This document shows, in pieces, positions 54,032-63,237 of a DNA stretch of 64,000 nucleotides. The translations under genes and the position numbers were made by a program. The notes beneath the pieces are model-generated. The model was not told where the DNA came from. It made no database searches and was given only the letters and a program-made list of their open reading frames with translations. The DNA is from Amycolatopsis nigrescens CSC17Ta-90 (GTDB lineage Bacteria; Actinomycetota; Actinomycetes; Mycobacteriales; Pseudonocardiaceae): positions 753,746-817,745 of the forward strand of contig NZ_ARVW01000001.1 in the NCBI RefSeq assembly GCF_000384315.1, read 5' to 3'. Numbering within the stretch: the first letter of the stretch is position 1; the number at the start of each line of letters is the position of its first letter.

Positions 54032-55276
54032 TTAGCGGACGCCGCGGATGGGGCGGATGAGCAGGGCACCGGCCAGTGCGACCGCGGCGGCCGCCAGGTA
54101 CAGCACGGTGTAGCTGTCCAAAGTGGCGATGATGCCGCCGGCGATCAGCGGGGCGAACGCCTGCGGCGCGGTGTTCGCGATGTTCAGCACGCCGAGGTCC
54201 TTCGCCCTGTCCTTCGCCTCCGGCAGCACCTGGGTGATCAGCGCGTTGTCGATGGCGGCGTATACCCCGTAACCGAGCCCCAGCACCGCGGCCGCGACCA
54301 TCGCCGCCGGCCACGAGTGCCAGACGGCCAGGATCAGCATCGCCACCGCGATCACCACCGACGACGTCAGCACGTACACCTTGCGGCGGCCGCTGCGGTC
54401 GGACATCCGGCCGGCCACCACCGCGGTGCACAGGATGCCCGCGGTGTAGAGCAGGGTCAGCACGAACACCCCGCCCGCCGGGTCGGCCAGCTCGACCTCG
54501 TCGCGCAGGAAGTACAGCAGGTACAGGGTGCCGATCGAGTTCGCCAGCTGGATCGCCAGCCGGGAAACCGCCGCCCAGGCGAAGTCCGGATGCCGCCGCG
54601 GGCTGATCCAGAACCCGGCGAGGAACCGGCGCCACTGAAACGGCGGCCGCTGCTCCGGCAGCAGCCGATCGTCCTTTGTGGTCAGTACGAACGGCAGCAC
54701 CAGCACCACCAGCAGCCCGGCCAGCAGCAGGTAGCCGCCGGTCTGCCCGGTCACCACCTGGGTCACCAGCAGCACGCCGAGCACCAGCCCGAGTGGCTGC
54801 GGCAGGCCGACGAACGCGGAGACGAACCCGCGTTGACGCACCGGTACCCGATCCGGCACGGCCGCGTTCAGCCCGGCGAACATCGAGTTCTGCGCGCCCT
54901 GCGCGACCATCCAGCACAGCGCGACACCGAGCACGGTCACCTGCGCGGACTGCACCACCAGCGCGAGCGCGCACAGCAGCACCCCGCCCAGGATCCACGG
55001 CCGCCGCCTGCCCAGCCGCGAGGTGGTGCGATCGGACAGCGCGCCGACCACCGGCGCGACCAGAATGGACGTCACCGCCGCCAGCCCGGTGACCAGCGCC
55101 AGCGCGGTCTCCTTGCCGCCGGGGTCGATCCGCTCGATCTGCAGCGGCAGCAGCACCTGGATCGGGGTGCTGACCACCACCCAGAAACCCAGGATGCCCA
55201 GCGACAACCTGGCCGTCCAGCTCCCGCTGACCGGCGTGGTCGGTTCACTCAGGACACCGGGAGGGACCGTCGACAT
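54032..55276 (-). CDS. MFS transporter (sugar/cation symporter-like)
   Basis: A 414-residue permease with about twelve helices. Motif A reads PVVGALSDRTTSRLGRRRPW, the type seen in GPH or sucrose-transporter-like MFS proteins, and the second half has AVVAGRMSDRSGRRKVYVL. It stands alone and converges on the FAAL-PKS-esterase operon. The substrate is unknown. Confidence 0.87.
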   Translation of the reverse strand: MSTVPPGVLSEPTTPVSGSWTARLSLGILGFWVVVSTPIQVLLPLQIERIDPGGKETALALVTGLAAVTSILVAPVVGALSDRTTSRLGRRRPWILGGVLLCALALVVQSAQVTVLGVALCWMVAQGAQNSMFAGLNAAVPDRVPVRQRGFVSAFVGLPQPLGLVLGVLLVTQVVTGQTGGYLLLAGLLVVLVLPFVLTTKDDRLLPEQRPPFQWRRFLAGFWISPRRHPDFAWAAVSRLAIQLANSIGTLYLLYFLRDEVELADPAGGVFVLTLLYTAGILCTAVVAGRMSDRSGRRKVYVLTSSVVIAVAMLILAVWHSWPAAMVAAAVLGLGYGVYAAIDNALITQVLPEAKDRAKDLGVLNIANTAPQAFAPLIAGGIIATLDSYTVLYLAAAAVALAGALLIRPIRGVR

Positions 55277-55348
55277 GGACAGGGAGCCTACTGGGCGGAA
55301 CGGCCGAACCGGCGCGACCGCGACGAATTCGTCACCACCCGAGGGGTT

Positions 55349-56284
55349 TCAGAGCGTGGTGATCGCGATGGCGTGCGTGTGCAGGCTGCCGAAGTAGAGC
55401 CGGCCGTCCCGCTCGCGCACCCCGGTCAGCGAGCGGAACCCGGCGATCTCGCCGCTCAGGTCGTGCACGATCTTGCCGGAGCCGTCGATGCCGAGCACCC
55501 CGACCGTGCGCGAAGGAGCTGGCTGCAGTGCCTCGGGCATCTTCCTGGCCACCAGCCGAAGCACCGGTGGCAGCCGCCGCACGAAGTCCAGCATCGGCAC
55601 CCGCGGCGCGAACTGGGTCACCCAGACCAGGCCGTCGCTGCCGGTGGAGATGTTGTCCGGATAGCCGGGCAGGCCGTCGGCCAGTGTGTCCAGCTCGCCG
55701 GCGCGCTCGCCGGTCAGCCAGACCCGGCGGACCCTGGACGAGCCCGTCTCGGCCACCGCGACGAACTCGTCGGTGCCGTCTGTGCCGTTTCTGGCCAGCG
55801 CTACGCCGTTCGCGAACTGCAGGCCGTCCGCGAGCTGGTCGATCGTGCCGTCCGGGTGGCGCCGGAGCAGCCGCCCGCCGGCGGACTGCTCGATCAGGTC
55901 GTCGCGCCACTTGTCGATCGGGAAGCGGCGGGACGAGTCGGTGAAGTAGATTGTGCCGTCCGCGGCCACCGCGGCGTTGTTGCAGAACACGAACGGCAGC
56001 CCGAGCGCCTCGGTGGCCAGCGTCCGGACCGCGCCGTCGGTGAGGCCGACCGCGAGCAGCCCGGCCCGCGCGTCGCAGACCAGCAGCTCGTCGTCGCCGT
56101 AGAACTCGCAGCCGAGCGGGCGGCCGCCGGTGTCGGCGATGGTCTCGATCCGGTCGCCGGCCGGGCTGATCCGCAGGATCCGGCCGTCGGCGAGGCCGGT
56201 GTAGATCCGGCCGCCCTCGTCGACCACCACGTCTTCCGGACCTTCGCCGCCGACCGGAATCACGTCGACCTGGCCGAATCGCAT
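55349..56284 (-). CDS. SMP-30/strictosidine-synthase-like beta-propeller
   Basis: A 311-residue six-bladed propeller, gluconolactonase or strictosidine-synthase-like. Markers: GPEDVVVDEGGRIYTGLADG, FVFCNNAAVAADGTIYFTDSSRRF, LQFANGVALARN, GLPGYPDNISTGSDGLVWV. These hydrolyse lactones or act as esterases with a metal in the centre. It is the last gene of the operon that starts at 58775, nine bases after the histidine-phosphatase gene. Confidence 0.85.
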   Translation of the reverse strand: MRFGQVDVIPVGGEGPEDVVVDEGGRIYTGLADGRILRISPAGDRIETIADTGGRPLGCEFYGDDELLVCDARAGLLAVGLTDGAVRTLATEALGLPFVFCNNAAVAADGTIYFTDSSRRFPIDKWRDDLIEQSAGGRLLRRHPDGTIDQLADGLQFANGVALARNGTDGTDEFVAVAETGSSRVRRVWLTGERAGELDTLADGLPGYPDNISTGSDGLVWVTQFAPRVPMLDFVRRLPPVLRLVARKMPEALQPAPSRTVGVLGIDGSGKIVHDLSGEIAGFRSLTGVRERDGRLYFGSLHTHAIAITTL

Positions 56285-56293
56285 CGATCTCCC

Positions 56294-56956
56294 CTAGCGG
56301 TAGGTGAGCAGTTTCGCCGCGTCCGCCTCGAAGTGCGGATGTTCGTTGAAGGACAACAAGGTGACTCCGCCACGGCCCGACACCAGCTTGCTGATGCCGG
56401 CGTTCACGGTGACCCGGTTCAGGGTGAGCAGCCCGGTCTCCGGGGCACCGATCAGCGCACCGCAGAGGGTAGCGATGACGCCACCGGAGGTGAAGACCAC
56501 GCCGTGCTCCCCTTTGCCGAGCGCGCCGACCAGATCGGTCAGCGCACCGGTCACCCTGGCCAGGAACTCCGGCCAGGTCTCCGCGCACGGGCCGTCCGCC
56601 CCGGCCCGCACCCAGCCGGTCAGCGCGGTGTCCAGCACGGCCTGGTACGCCCGCGGGTCGGCGGCGTCCTGCCCGGCCCCGCCGGCGTGATGCCTGGCGA
56701 TGTCCACGTGGTCGTACTCGTTCCAGCGCGGATCCTCCTTGGCGCTCAGCCCGTCACCGAGCACGGCCAGCGCGGTCTCCGCGGTCCGGCGCTGCCGGGA
56801 CAGCGAACCCGAGCGCGACTCGGTGAACCGCACTCCGCGCCGCAGCAGCTCGAACCCGACCAGTCGCGACTGCTCGGCGCCGCGTTCGGAAAGCTCGTCG
56901 TAGTTCGCCGCGCCGAACGAAGCCTGGCCGTGGCGCACCAGGTAGATGGCGCCCAT
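56294..56956 (-). CDS. Histidine phosphatase family protein
   Basis: A 220-residue phosphoglycerate-mutase-like phosphatase. The phosphohistidine motif is IYLVRHGQASF, and the second conserved block is VVFTSGGVIATLCGAL, where many family members have a His near GG; here it reads SGGV, which may lower activity. ATG 56956 shares a base with the stop of the kinase-like gene (TGATG). The role is unknown, but the gene always-together pattern in this operon implies shared metabolism. Confidence 0.86.
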   Translation of the reverse strand: MGAIYLVRHGQASFGAANYDELSERGAEQSRLVGFELLRRGVRFTESRSGSLSRQRRTAETALAVLGDGLSAKEDPRWNEYDHVDIARHHAGGAGQDAADPRAYQAVLDTALTGWVRAGADGPCAETWPEFLARVTGALTDLVGALGKGEHGVVFTSGGVIATLCGALIGAPETGLLTLNRVTVNAGISKLVSGRGGVTLLSFNEHPHFEADAAKLLTYR

Positions 56957-58029
56957 CAGACGGCTCCCTTCGCGATGGCCTCGCGGCAGCGCCACTCCAG
57001 ATAGCCGACGAACTGCCAGAAGTCCTTGAACGCCGGGTTGTGCGTGTCGCCGTTGTGGAAGCGGAGGTAGATCTGCTGCAGCACGGCCGCCAGCCGGAAC
57101 AACCCGTAGACCTCGTAGAAGGTCCAGTTCCGCACCGGGATCCCGCTGCGGGCGGCGTAGTACTCCACCACTTCGGCGCGGGTCAGCATGCCGGGCAGGT
57201 GCGTGGGCTGGCGGCGGCTGGACCGCATCACGTCGTCGTCATCGGCCTGCACCCAGTAGGACAGCGTGCTGCCAAGCTCCATCAGCGGATCGCCGAGCGT
57301 GGCCATCTCCCAGTCCAGGATGCCGGCGATCTCCAGCCGGTCGTCGAGCAGCACGTTGTCCAGCCGGAAGTCGTTGTGGATCAAGCAGATCCGCACCTCC
57401 TCCGGCTGGTTCGCAGTCAGCCAGTCGATGACCTCGGTGAACTCCGGCACGTTGGGAGTGCGCGCCCTGCGGAACCGGTCCGACCAGCCGCGCACCTGCC
57501 GCTCGACGTAACCGGCGCCCTTGCCGAGGTCCGCCAGGCCGACCGCGGCCACGTCCACCTGGTGCAGCTCGACCAGCCGGTCGATCAGGCCGGTGCACAA
57601 GGTACTGGCCTGCTCCGGGGTCAGCGTCATGCCCGACGGCAGGTCACCGCGCAGGATCGTGCCGTGCAGCCGGTCCATCACGTAGAAGTCGGCACCGAGC
57701 AGCGACGGGTCCTCGCAGAACGCTCGCACCGTCGGCACGTAGGGGAAGACCGGCCGGAGCGCCCGCTGCACCCGGTACTCGCGCCGCATGTCGTGCGCGG
57801 AGGCGGCCTTGTGCCCGGCCGGCGGGCGCCGCAGGATCAGCTCCCGGTCCGGGTAGCGCAGCAGGTACGTGAGGTTCGAGGCGCCGCCGGGGAACTGCCG
57901 GACCGTGGGCAACACCGCCGGCTGGTCGAGGCCGTCCAGGCGTTCGGCGAGCCACCGGTGCACGGCGGCGACGTCGAACTGGTCCTCGTCGCGGACCGCG
58001 GTGGTGTGGTCGGTGTGCTGCCCGGTCAT
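56956..58029 (-). CDS. APH/choline-kinase-like phosphotransferase family protein
   Basis: A 357-residue protein-kinase-like fold of the aminoglycoside phosphotransferase superfamily. Catalytic loop LIHNDFRLDNVLLDD and metal motif GILDWEMATLGDPL are intact, and the N-terminus has FPGGASNLTYLL. Proteins like this often stand beside acyl-CoA dehydrogenases and SDRs, where they may phosphorylate hydroxyacyl-CoA. Drug modification is unlikely. ATG 58029 overlaps the SDR stop by ATGA. Confidence 0.87.
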   Translation of the reverse strand: MTGQHTDHTTAVRDEDQFDVAAVHRWLAERLDGLDQPAVLPTVRQFPGGASNLTYLLRYPDRELILRRPPAGHKAASAHDMRREYRVQRALRPVFPYVPTVRAFCEDPSLLGADFYVMDRLHGTILRGDLPSGMTLTPEQASTLCTGLIDRLVELHQVDVAAVGLADLGKGAGYVERQVRGWSDRFRRARTPNVPEFTEVIDWLTANQPEEVRICLIHNDFRLDNVLLDDRLEIAGILDWEMATLGDPLMELGSTLSYWVQADDDDVMRSSRRQPTHLPGMLTRAEVVEYYAARSGIPVRNWTFYEVYGLFRLAAVLQQIYLRFHNGDTHNPAFKDFWQFVGYLEWRCREAIAKGAV

Positions 58030-58775
58030 CGCACCTTCCTGAGCAGGCCCAGCGGCAGGTAGCGCATCACCAGGCTCAGCGGCGCCCACGGCAGCGTGGG
58101 GATGTAAGCCCTGGTCCTCTCCTTCTCGATCGCCGCGACCAGCGACTTGGCGCCCCGTTCCGCACTGGCGATCAGCGGAGCGGCGACCCCTTCGGTCATC
58201 TCCGAGCGGATGAACCCCGGCAGCAGGGTGGTCACCTTGATCGGGGTGCCGTAGGTGTCCGCGGTGATGCCCTCGGCCAGCGTCGCGACACCGGCCTTGG
58301 AAGCGGCGTACGCGGTGGTGTTGCCGGGCATCCCGCGCAGCGAGGCGAAGGAGGAGACCACCACCAGGTGACCGGCCTTGCGCGCGCGGAAGATCTCCAG
58401 CGCGGCCTCGGCCTGGGCGAGCGCGGCCACCAGGTTGGTCTCGATGGTCGTCTTGTTCGCGTCGAACCGGCCGGAGCCGATCGGCTGGCCCTTGCCGATC
58501 CCGGCGTTGATGATCACTCGGTCCAGCGTGCCGAGCTCCTGGTGGAACTCCTTGAACACCGAGAAGACCTGGTCGTGGTCGTTCACGTCGAGCTGCCGGA
58601 CGACCACCTCGATACCGGGGTGCGCCGCCTTCAGCTCCCCGGCGAGCCGGTCCAGCCGTTCGGTGCGCCTGGCGGCGAGCGCGAGGTTGCGGCCCTTGGC
58701 CGCGAACAGCCTGGCCATGCCCTCGCCGAGCCCGGAGCTGGCACCGGTGATCACGATGTTCTTGCGCAACGTCAT
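58026..58775 (-). CDS. Short-chain dehydrogenase/reductase
   Basis: A 249-residue classical SDR. Cofactor motif VITGASSGLGEGMARL, structural NAG in VIINAGIG, catalytic VVVSSFASLRGMPG and YAASK. The ALAARRTERL turn favours NADPH. It leads the SDR-kinase-phosphatase-propeller operon. The likely start is ATG 58775; six further codons upstream are open (58793). Confidence 0.9.
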   Translation of the reverse strand: MTLRKNIVITGASSGLGEGMARLFAAKGRNLALAARRTERLDRLAGELKAAHPGIEVVVRQLDVNDHDQVFSVFKEFHQELGTLDRVIINAGIGKGQPIGSGRFDANKTTIETNLVAALAQAEAALEIFRARKAGHLVVVSSFASLRGMPGNTTAYAASKAGVATLAEGITADTYGTPIKVTTLLPGFIRSEMTEGVAAPLIASAERGAKSLVAAIEKERTRAYIPTLPWAPLSLVMRYLPLGLLRKVR

Positions 58776-58810
58776 ACCGGGCACCCTACCCACTGGTAAC
58801 CAAAGAAATA

Positions 58811-58845
58811 AGCCGGTGACTCCGACAGGGTCGGGGTCACCGGCT
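58811..58845. terminator. Strong stem-loop between subtilase and SDR genes
   Basis: AGCCGGTGAC (58811-58820) pairs with GTCACCGGCT (58836-58845), and inner CCGAC pairs with GTCGG. On the minus strand a TTATTTCTTT stretch follows, so this is a good factor-independent terminator for the subtilase gene. Confidence 0.85.
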
Positions 58846-58897
58846 CATTTCTTCCAGGGGGCGCGACAGTGGCTTGGGTTGGCTTGGGAGCCGGCCG

Positions 58898-60130
<1,233 letters not shown>

Positions 60131-60290
60131 GAGCTACCTTTCTGATCCCGACCTGTTGGCAGAAAGCGTGAGCCCCGCCCGCCGCGCGACCCAACCTCGC
60201 GGTTTGCCCCGGGTCCCCGGTTGCCGACCTGCCCTCGCCCTCGCTGTCCGCAATCAGGAAAACCCGGCGCGTGCAGTTGGGCAATGATTC
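60131..60290 (-). promoter_or_regulatory. Structured leader of the subtilase gene, possibly ydaO-like
   Basis: Read toward the gene, 60230-60194 contains GGTCGGCAACCGGGGACCC, then GGGGCAAACC, close to the ACCGGGGACCC...GGGGUGAA core of ydaO-type c-di-AMP riboswitches. Nearer the start, TTTCTG (60168-60163) can pair with CAGAAA (60147-60142) beside the ribosome site. The 3' conserved block of the riboswitch is not clear. The rest of the 347-base gap to the gene at 60478 holds no gene. Confidence 0.3.
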
Positions 60291-60477
60291 ACAGTTACCA
60301 GTACTAGCCCACTTGGGTGAGTGTTAAGCAGCCAAATGGACGCACGAAAGGTTTTCCCGCGTCGCCCGGGCCGAGACCTCGCACTGCTAGCGTTGCCAGA
60401 GAGCCAGCAGTACGAGATCGAAAGCCGGAGTGGTCGGGGAAAACATGTCGTCGGGGAGCGGTGCAACAAGGGGAACA

Positions 60478-61389
60478 ATGGACGGTTCTTCCGAGAACGC
60501 GTTCTCCACGGCGCTGAGATCCTATATTTCCGGCAGCGGGCTGAGCCTGGACCGAATTCAGGCCCGATTGCAGAAGCACGGGGTCTCGGTCAGCGTCACC
60601 GCGCTGAGCTACTGGCAGTCCGGAAAGCGCCAGCCGGAACGGCAGAGCTCCATTTCCGCGGTACGCGTGCTGGAAGAGATCCTGGAACTGCCCTCCGGCG
60701 CGCTGCTCGGCCTGCTTCCCCCGCCGCGCCCGCGCGGCGCGTCCTCGCGCCGCCAGCAGCCGAAGCCCGCGGAGACGCTGAACTTCCCCCAGGACGTACT
60801 GCGGACGCTGCTCGAGCGGATCGGCGCGCCGCACGCACTGGAACAGCACAACCAGCTCAAACTGGTGGGCCTGCACGACCGCTGCGACATCGCGGCGGAC
60901 GGCGGCCAGCGCGCGATGACCGCCCGCGCGGTGTTCCAGGCGAACGCGGACGGCCAGGACCGCTGGCTGCTGGTGTACGAGCAGGGCGGCAAAGACTCGG
61001 CCGCACCGGAGCTGCACACTTTGCGCAACTGCCGGGCCGGCCGGGTCGAGGTGGACGCCGAACACGGGCTCACCGTCGCCGAGCTGCTTTTCGACCAGCC
61101 CATCGACCGCGGCGAAACACACCTCATCGAATATTCGCTCACCAATTCCGGCCCGCCCTATCCGGAGAGCCGGAACACGTACTACCGCGAATTCCGCAGA
61201 CCGGTCCGCGAATACCTGCTGGAAATCCGGTTCGACACCGGCACCGCACCGGAGCACTGCTGGCAGTACTCGCGGAAAGGGTCGGACGAACCGGACGACC
61301 GGCGCGAGCTCAAGGTGGACAAAGCGGACGGGGTGCACGCGGTGGCCCTGGACTTCGGGCCCGGCGTGTTCGGCATCGGCTGGAGTTGA
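60478..61389 (+). CDS. XRE-like HTH regulator with unknown C-terminal domain
   Basis: A 303-residue protein. Residues about 8-62 form an HTH of XRE type (FSTALRSYISGSGLSLDRI, VSVTALSYWQSGKRQPER). A Pro/Arg linker follows, then a beta-rich C-terminal half that I do not recognise (HNQLKLVGLHDRCDI, YYREFRRPVREYLLEIRFD). The C-terminal half may sense a ligand. ATG 60478 follows AAGGGGAACA; ATG 60445 and GTG 60430 are possible longer starts. Divergent from the subtilase, so it may control it. Confidence 0.75.
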   Translation: MDGSSENAFSTALRSYISGSGLSLDRIQARLQKHGVSVSVTALSYWQSGKRQPERQSSISAVRVLEEILELPSGALLGLLPPPRPRGASSRRQQPKPAETLNFPQDVLRTLLERIGAPHALEQHNQLKLVGLHDRCDIAADGGQRAMTARAVFQANADGQDRWLLVYEQGGKDSAAPELHTLRNCRAGRVEVDAEHGLTVAELLFDQPIDRGETHLIEYSLTNSGPPYPESRNTYYREFRRPVREYLLEIRFDTGTAPEHCWQYSRKGSDEPDDRRELKVDKADGVHAVALDFGPGVFGIGWS

Positions 61390-61446
61390 TCATTCCCAAC
61401 GGGTGGCACCCCTACTTTAGTAGGTAGCCGTCCGTGATCATCTCGC

Positions 61447-63078
61447 CTATTCGAGCTTGTTCCGCAGTACCTTTCCGGTGGCGTTGCGCGGGAGCTCGTC
61501 CAGGAACTCCACCTCCCTCGGCACCTTGTACCTGGCCAGGTTCGCCCGCACGTACTCGCGAACGGTGTCGGCGTCCAGCTCGGCGCCGTCGGCCGGCACC
61601 ACGAAGGCCTTGAGCCGCTGGCCGAACTCTTCGTCCGGCACCCCGACCACCGCGGCCTCGAGCACGTCCTGGCGCTCCACCAGCAGGTTCTCCACCTCGA
61701 TCGGGAACACGTTCTCACCACCGGAGACGATCATCTCGTCGTCCCTGCCGTCGATGAACAGCAGCCCGTCGGAGTCGAAGTGCCCGACGTCGCCGCTGGA
61801 GAGCAGACCGTCGATGAGCTCCTTGTGCCTGCCGTCGGTGTACCCGCCGAAGCTCAGCCCGCTGCCGACGAACACCCGGCCGGTCACGTTCGGCTCGGTG
61901 ATCCGGTCGCCCTTGTCGTCGTAGAGCGCCACCTTGCAGCCGACCGGCGCACGGCCGACCGTGCCGGGCGCCTTGCGCCAGTCCTCCGGGGTGGCCACGG
62001 TCGCCACCGCGACCTCGGTGGAGCCGTAGAGGTTGTGCACCACGTCGCCGAAGGCCTCGGTGGCCCGGTTGCCCAGGTCGGGCGACAGCGCCGAGCCCGC
62101 CACGAAGACGATCCGCAGCGAGGACGTGTCGTACCTGGCCAGCACCTCCGGGCCGAGGTCCACGATCCGCTGCAGCATGGTCGGCACCAGCACCAGCGCG
62201 GTGCACCGGTGCTCCTCCACCCCGCGCAGCGCCTCTTCCGGCTTGAACTTGCGCCGCATCACCACCTTCGAGCCGAGCGCGAAGGAAAGGATGAACTGGG
62301 ACAGCCCGGTGCCGTGGAACAGCGGGGCCGCCATGTAGGTGCTCTCCCCCGACCGCAGCGGGACGCGGTCCAGGAACTGCGCGGAGTGCAACGGCGAGGT
62401 GTGCGGACGCGGGGCGCCCTTGGGGGTGCCGGTGGTGCCGCTGGTGAGCAGCACGAAACCGCCCGGTTTGTCCGGTGCGGCCAGCTGCCGGTCGTCGGTG
62501 CTGGCGATCAGCTCGTCCAGGATCGGCACCGCCTCGTCACGCGGGATCTCGCCGTCCACCCACGCCAGGTACCGGTCCACGTCGCCGGGCACCGCGTCCA
62601 GCAGGCTGGTGAACTCCGCGTCGTGCACCAGCGCGCGGACCTGCTCCCGCGCGGCCACGTCGGCCAGCTGCGGCTTGGCGAACCCGGTGTTCATCAGCAG
62701 CAGCCTGGCGCCTAGCTTGCCAGCCGCCAGCATGGTGATCACCAGGCCGCGATGGTCCCGGCACAGCGCCGCGATCACCGAGCCCGGTTCGATCCCGCGC
62801 TCCGACCAGGCCCTGGCCAGCGCGTTCGAGCGCAGGTCGAGCTGCTTGAAGGTGAGCGGCCCGCGTTCGTCCACGATGCCGATCGCCCGCGGGTCCTTGC
62901 GCGCCGCGATGTGCGTGGCGCCGGCGAACGGGCCGTACTTCCGCACCGCCTGCAGCGAGCGCACGCCCTCGTCGAGTCTGGGGAACGGGATGAGGCCGGC
63001 CTGCCACATCACCTCGATGCTGCGCACCGTCTCCGTCACCTTGCTGGCGAGCTCGGACACCTGGGGCGGGTATCTCAT
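61447..63078 (-). CDS. Long-chain acyl-CoA synthetase (FadD-type)
   Basis: A 543-residue adenylate-forming ligase that makes acyl-CoA. Motifs: FVLLTSGTTGTPKGAPR (A3), YMAAPLFHGTGLSQ, NLYGSTEVAVAT (A5), LSSGDVGHFDSDGLLFIDGR (A7/A8), MIVSGGENVFPIEVE and NATGKVLRNKL with the catalytic Lys. No FAAL insertion is seen, so CoA is the expected acceptor. It is monocistronic and diverges from the polymerase gene across a region with two palindromes. Confidence 0.9.
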   Translation of the reverse strand: MRYPPQVSELASKVTETVRSIEVMWQAGLIPFPRLDEGVRSLQAVRKYGPFAGATHIAARKDPRAIGIVDERGPLTFKQLDLRSNALARAWSERGIEPGSVIAALCRDHRGLVITMLAAGKLGARLLLMNTGFAKPQLADVAAREQVRALVHDAEFTSLLDAVPGDVDRYLAWVDGEIPRDEAVPILDELIASTDDRQLAAPDKPGGFVLLTSGTTGTPKGAPRPHTSPLHSAQFLDRVPLRSGESTYMAAPLFHGTGLSQFILSFALGSKVVMRRKFKPEEALRGVEEHRCTALVLVPTMLQRIVDLGPEVLARYDTSSLRIVFVAGSALSPDLGNRATEAFGDVVHNLYGSTEVAVATVATPEDWRKAPGTVGRAPVGCKVALYDDKGDRITEPNVTGRVFVGSGLSFGGYTDGRHKELIDGLLSSGDVGHFDSDGLLFIDGRDDEMIVSGGENVFPIEVENLLVERQDVLEAAVVGVPDEEFGQRLKAFVVPADGAELDADTVREYVRANLARYKVPREVEFLDELPRNATGKVLRNKLE

Positions 63079-63123
63079 CCGGGCACCTCCGTTGCTGCTT
63101 CGGCCGAGGACGCGTCTTCGCGA

Positions 63124-63168
63124 CGATGCATGCCGTACTGACGGTATGCATCGCTACTGGACAGTAGC
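63124..63168. promoter_or_regulatory. Two adjacent palindromes in the divergent promoter region
   Basis: CGATGCATGCCGT (63124-63136) and ACGGTATGCATCG (63141-63153) form an inverted repeat with one mismatch and a 4-base spacer. Directly after it GCTACTG-GA-CAGTAGC (63153-63168) is a perfect inverted repeat. They lie 46-90 bases before the acyl-CoA synthetase start, as TetR-type operators often do. Confidence 0.6.
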
Positions 63169-63237
63169 TTAAGGGTGGCATCTTCGCAGCTACCACTTCG
63201 GCCGGGAACTGTCGGTGGTCAAGAGCAGAATCCCGGT

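Noticed and set aside
56956..58029. Antibiotic-resistance kinase
   Set aside because: The operon with SDR and histidine phosphatase and the sequence type fit the lipid-associated APH-like family better than a drug kinase.
60408..60420. A third CAGTACGAGATCG word before the XRE-like gene, similar to the 18-base motif of the STAND locus
   Set aside because: Only the first 13 bases agree and the TTGTCCCG and GACGATCGAA blocks are missing, so chance is a good explanation.
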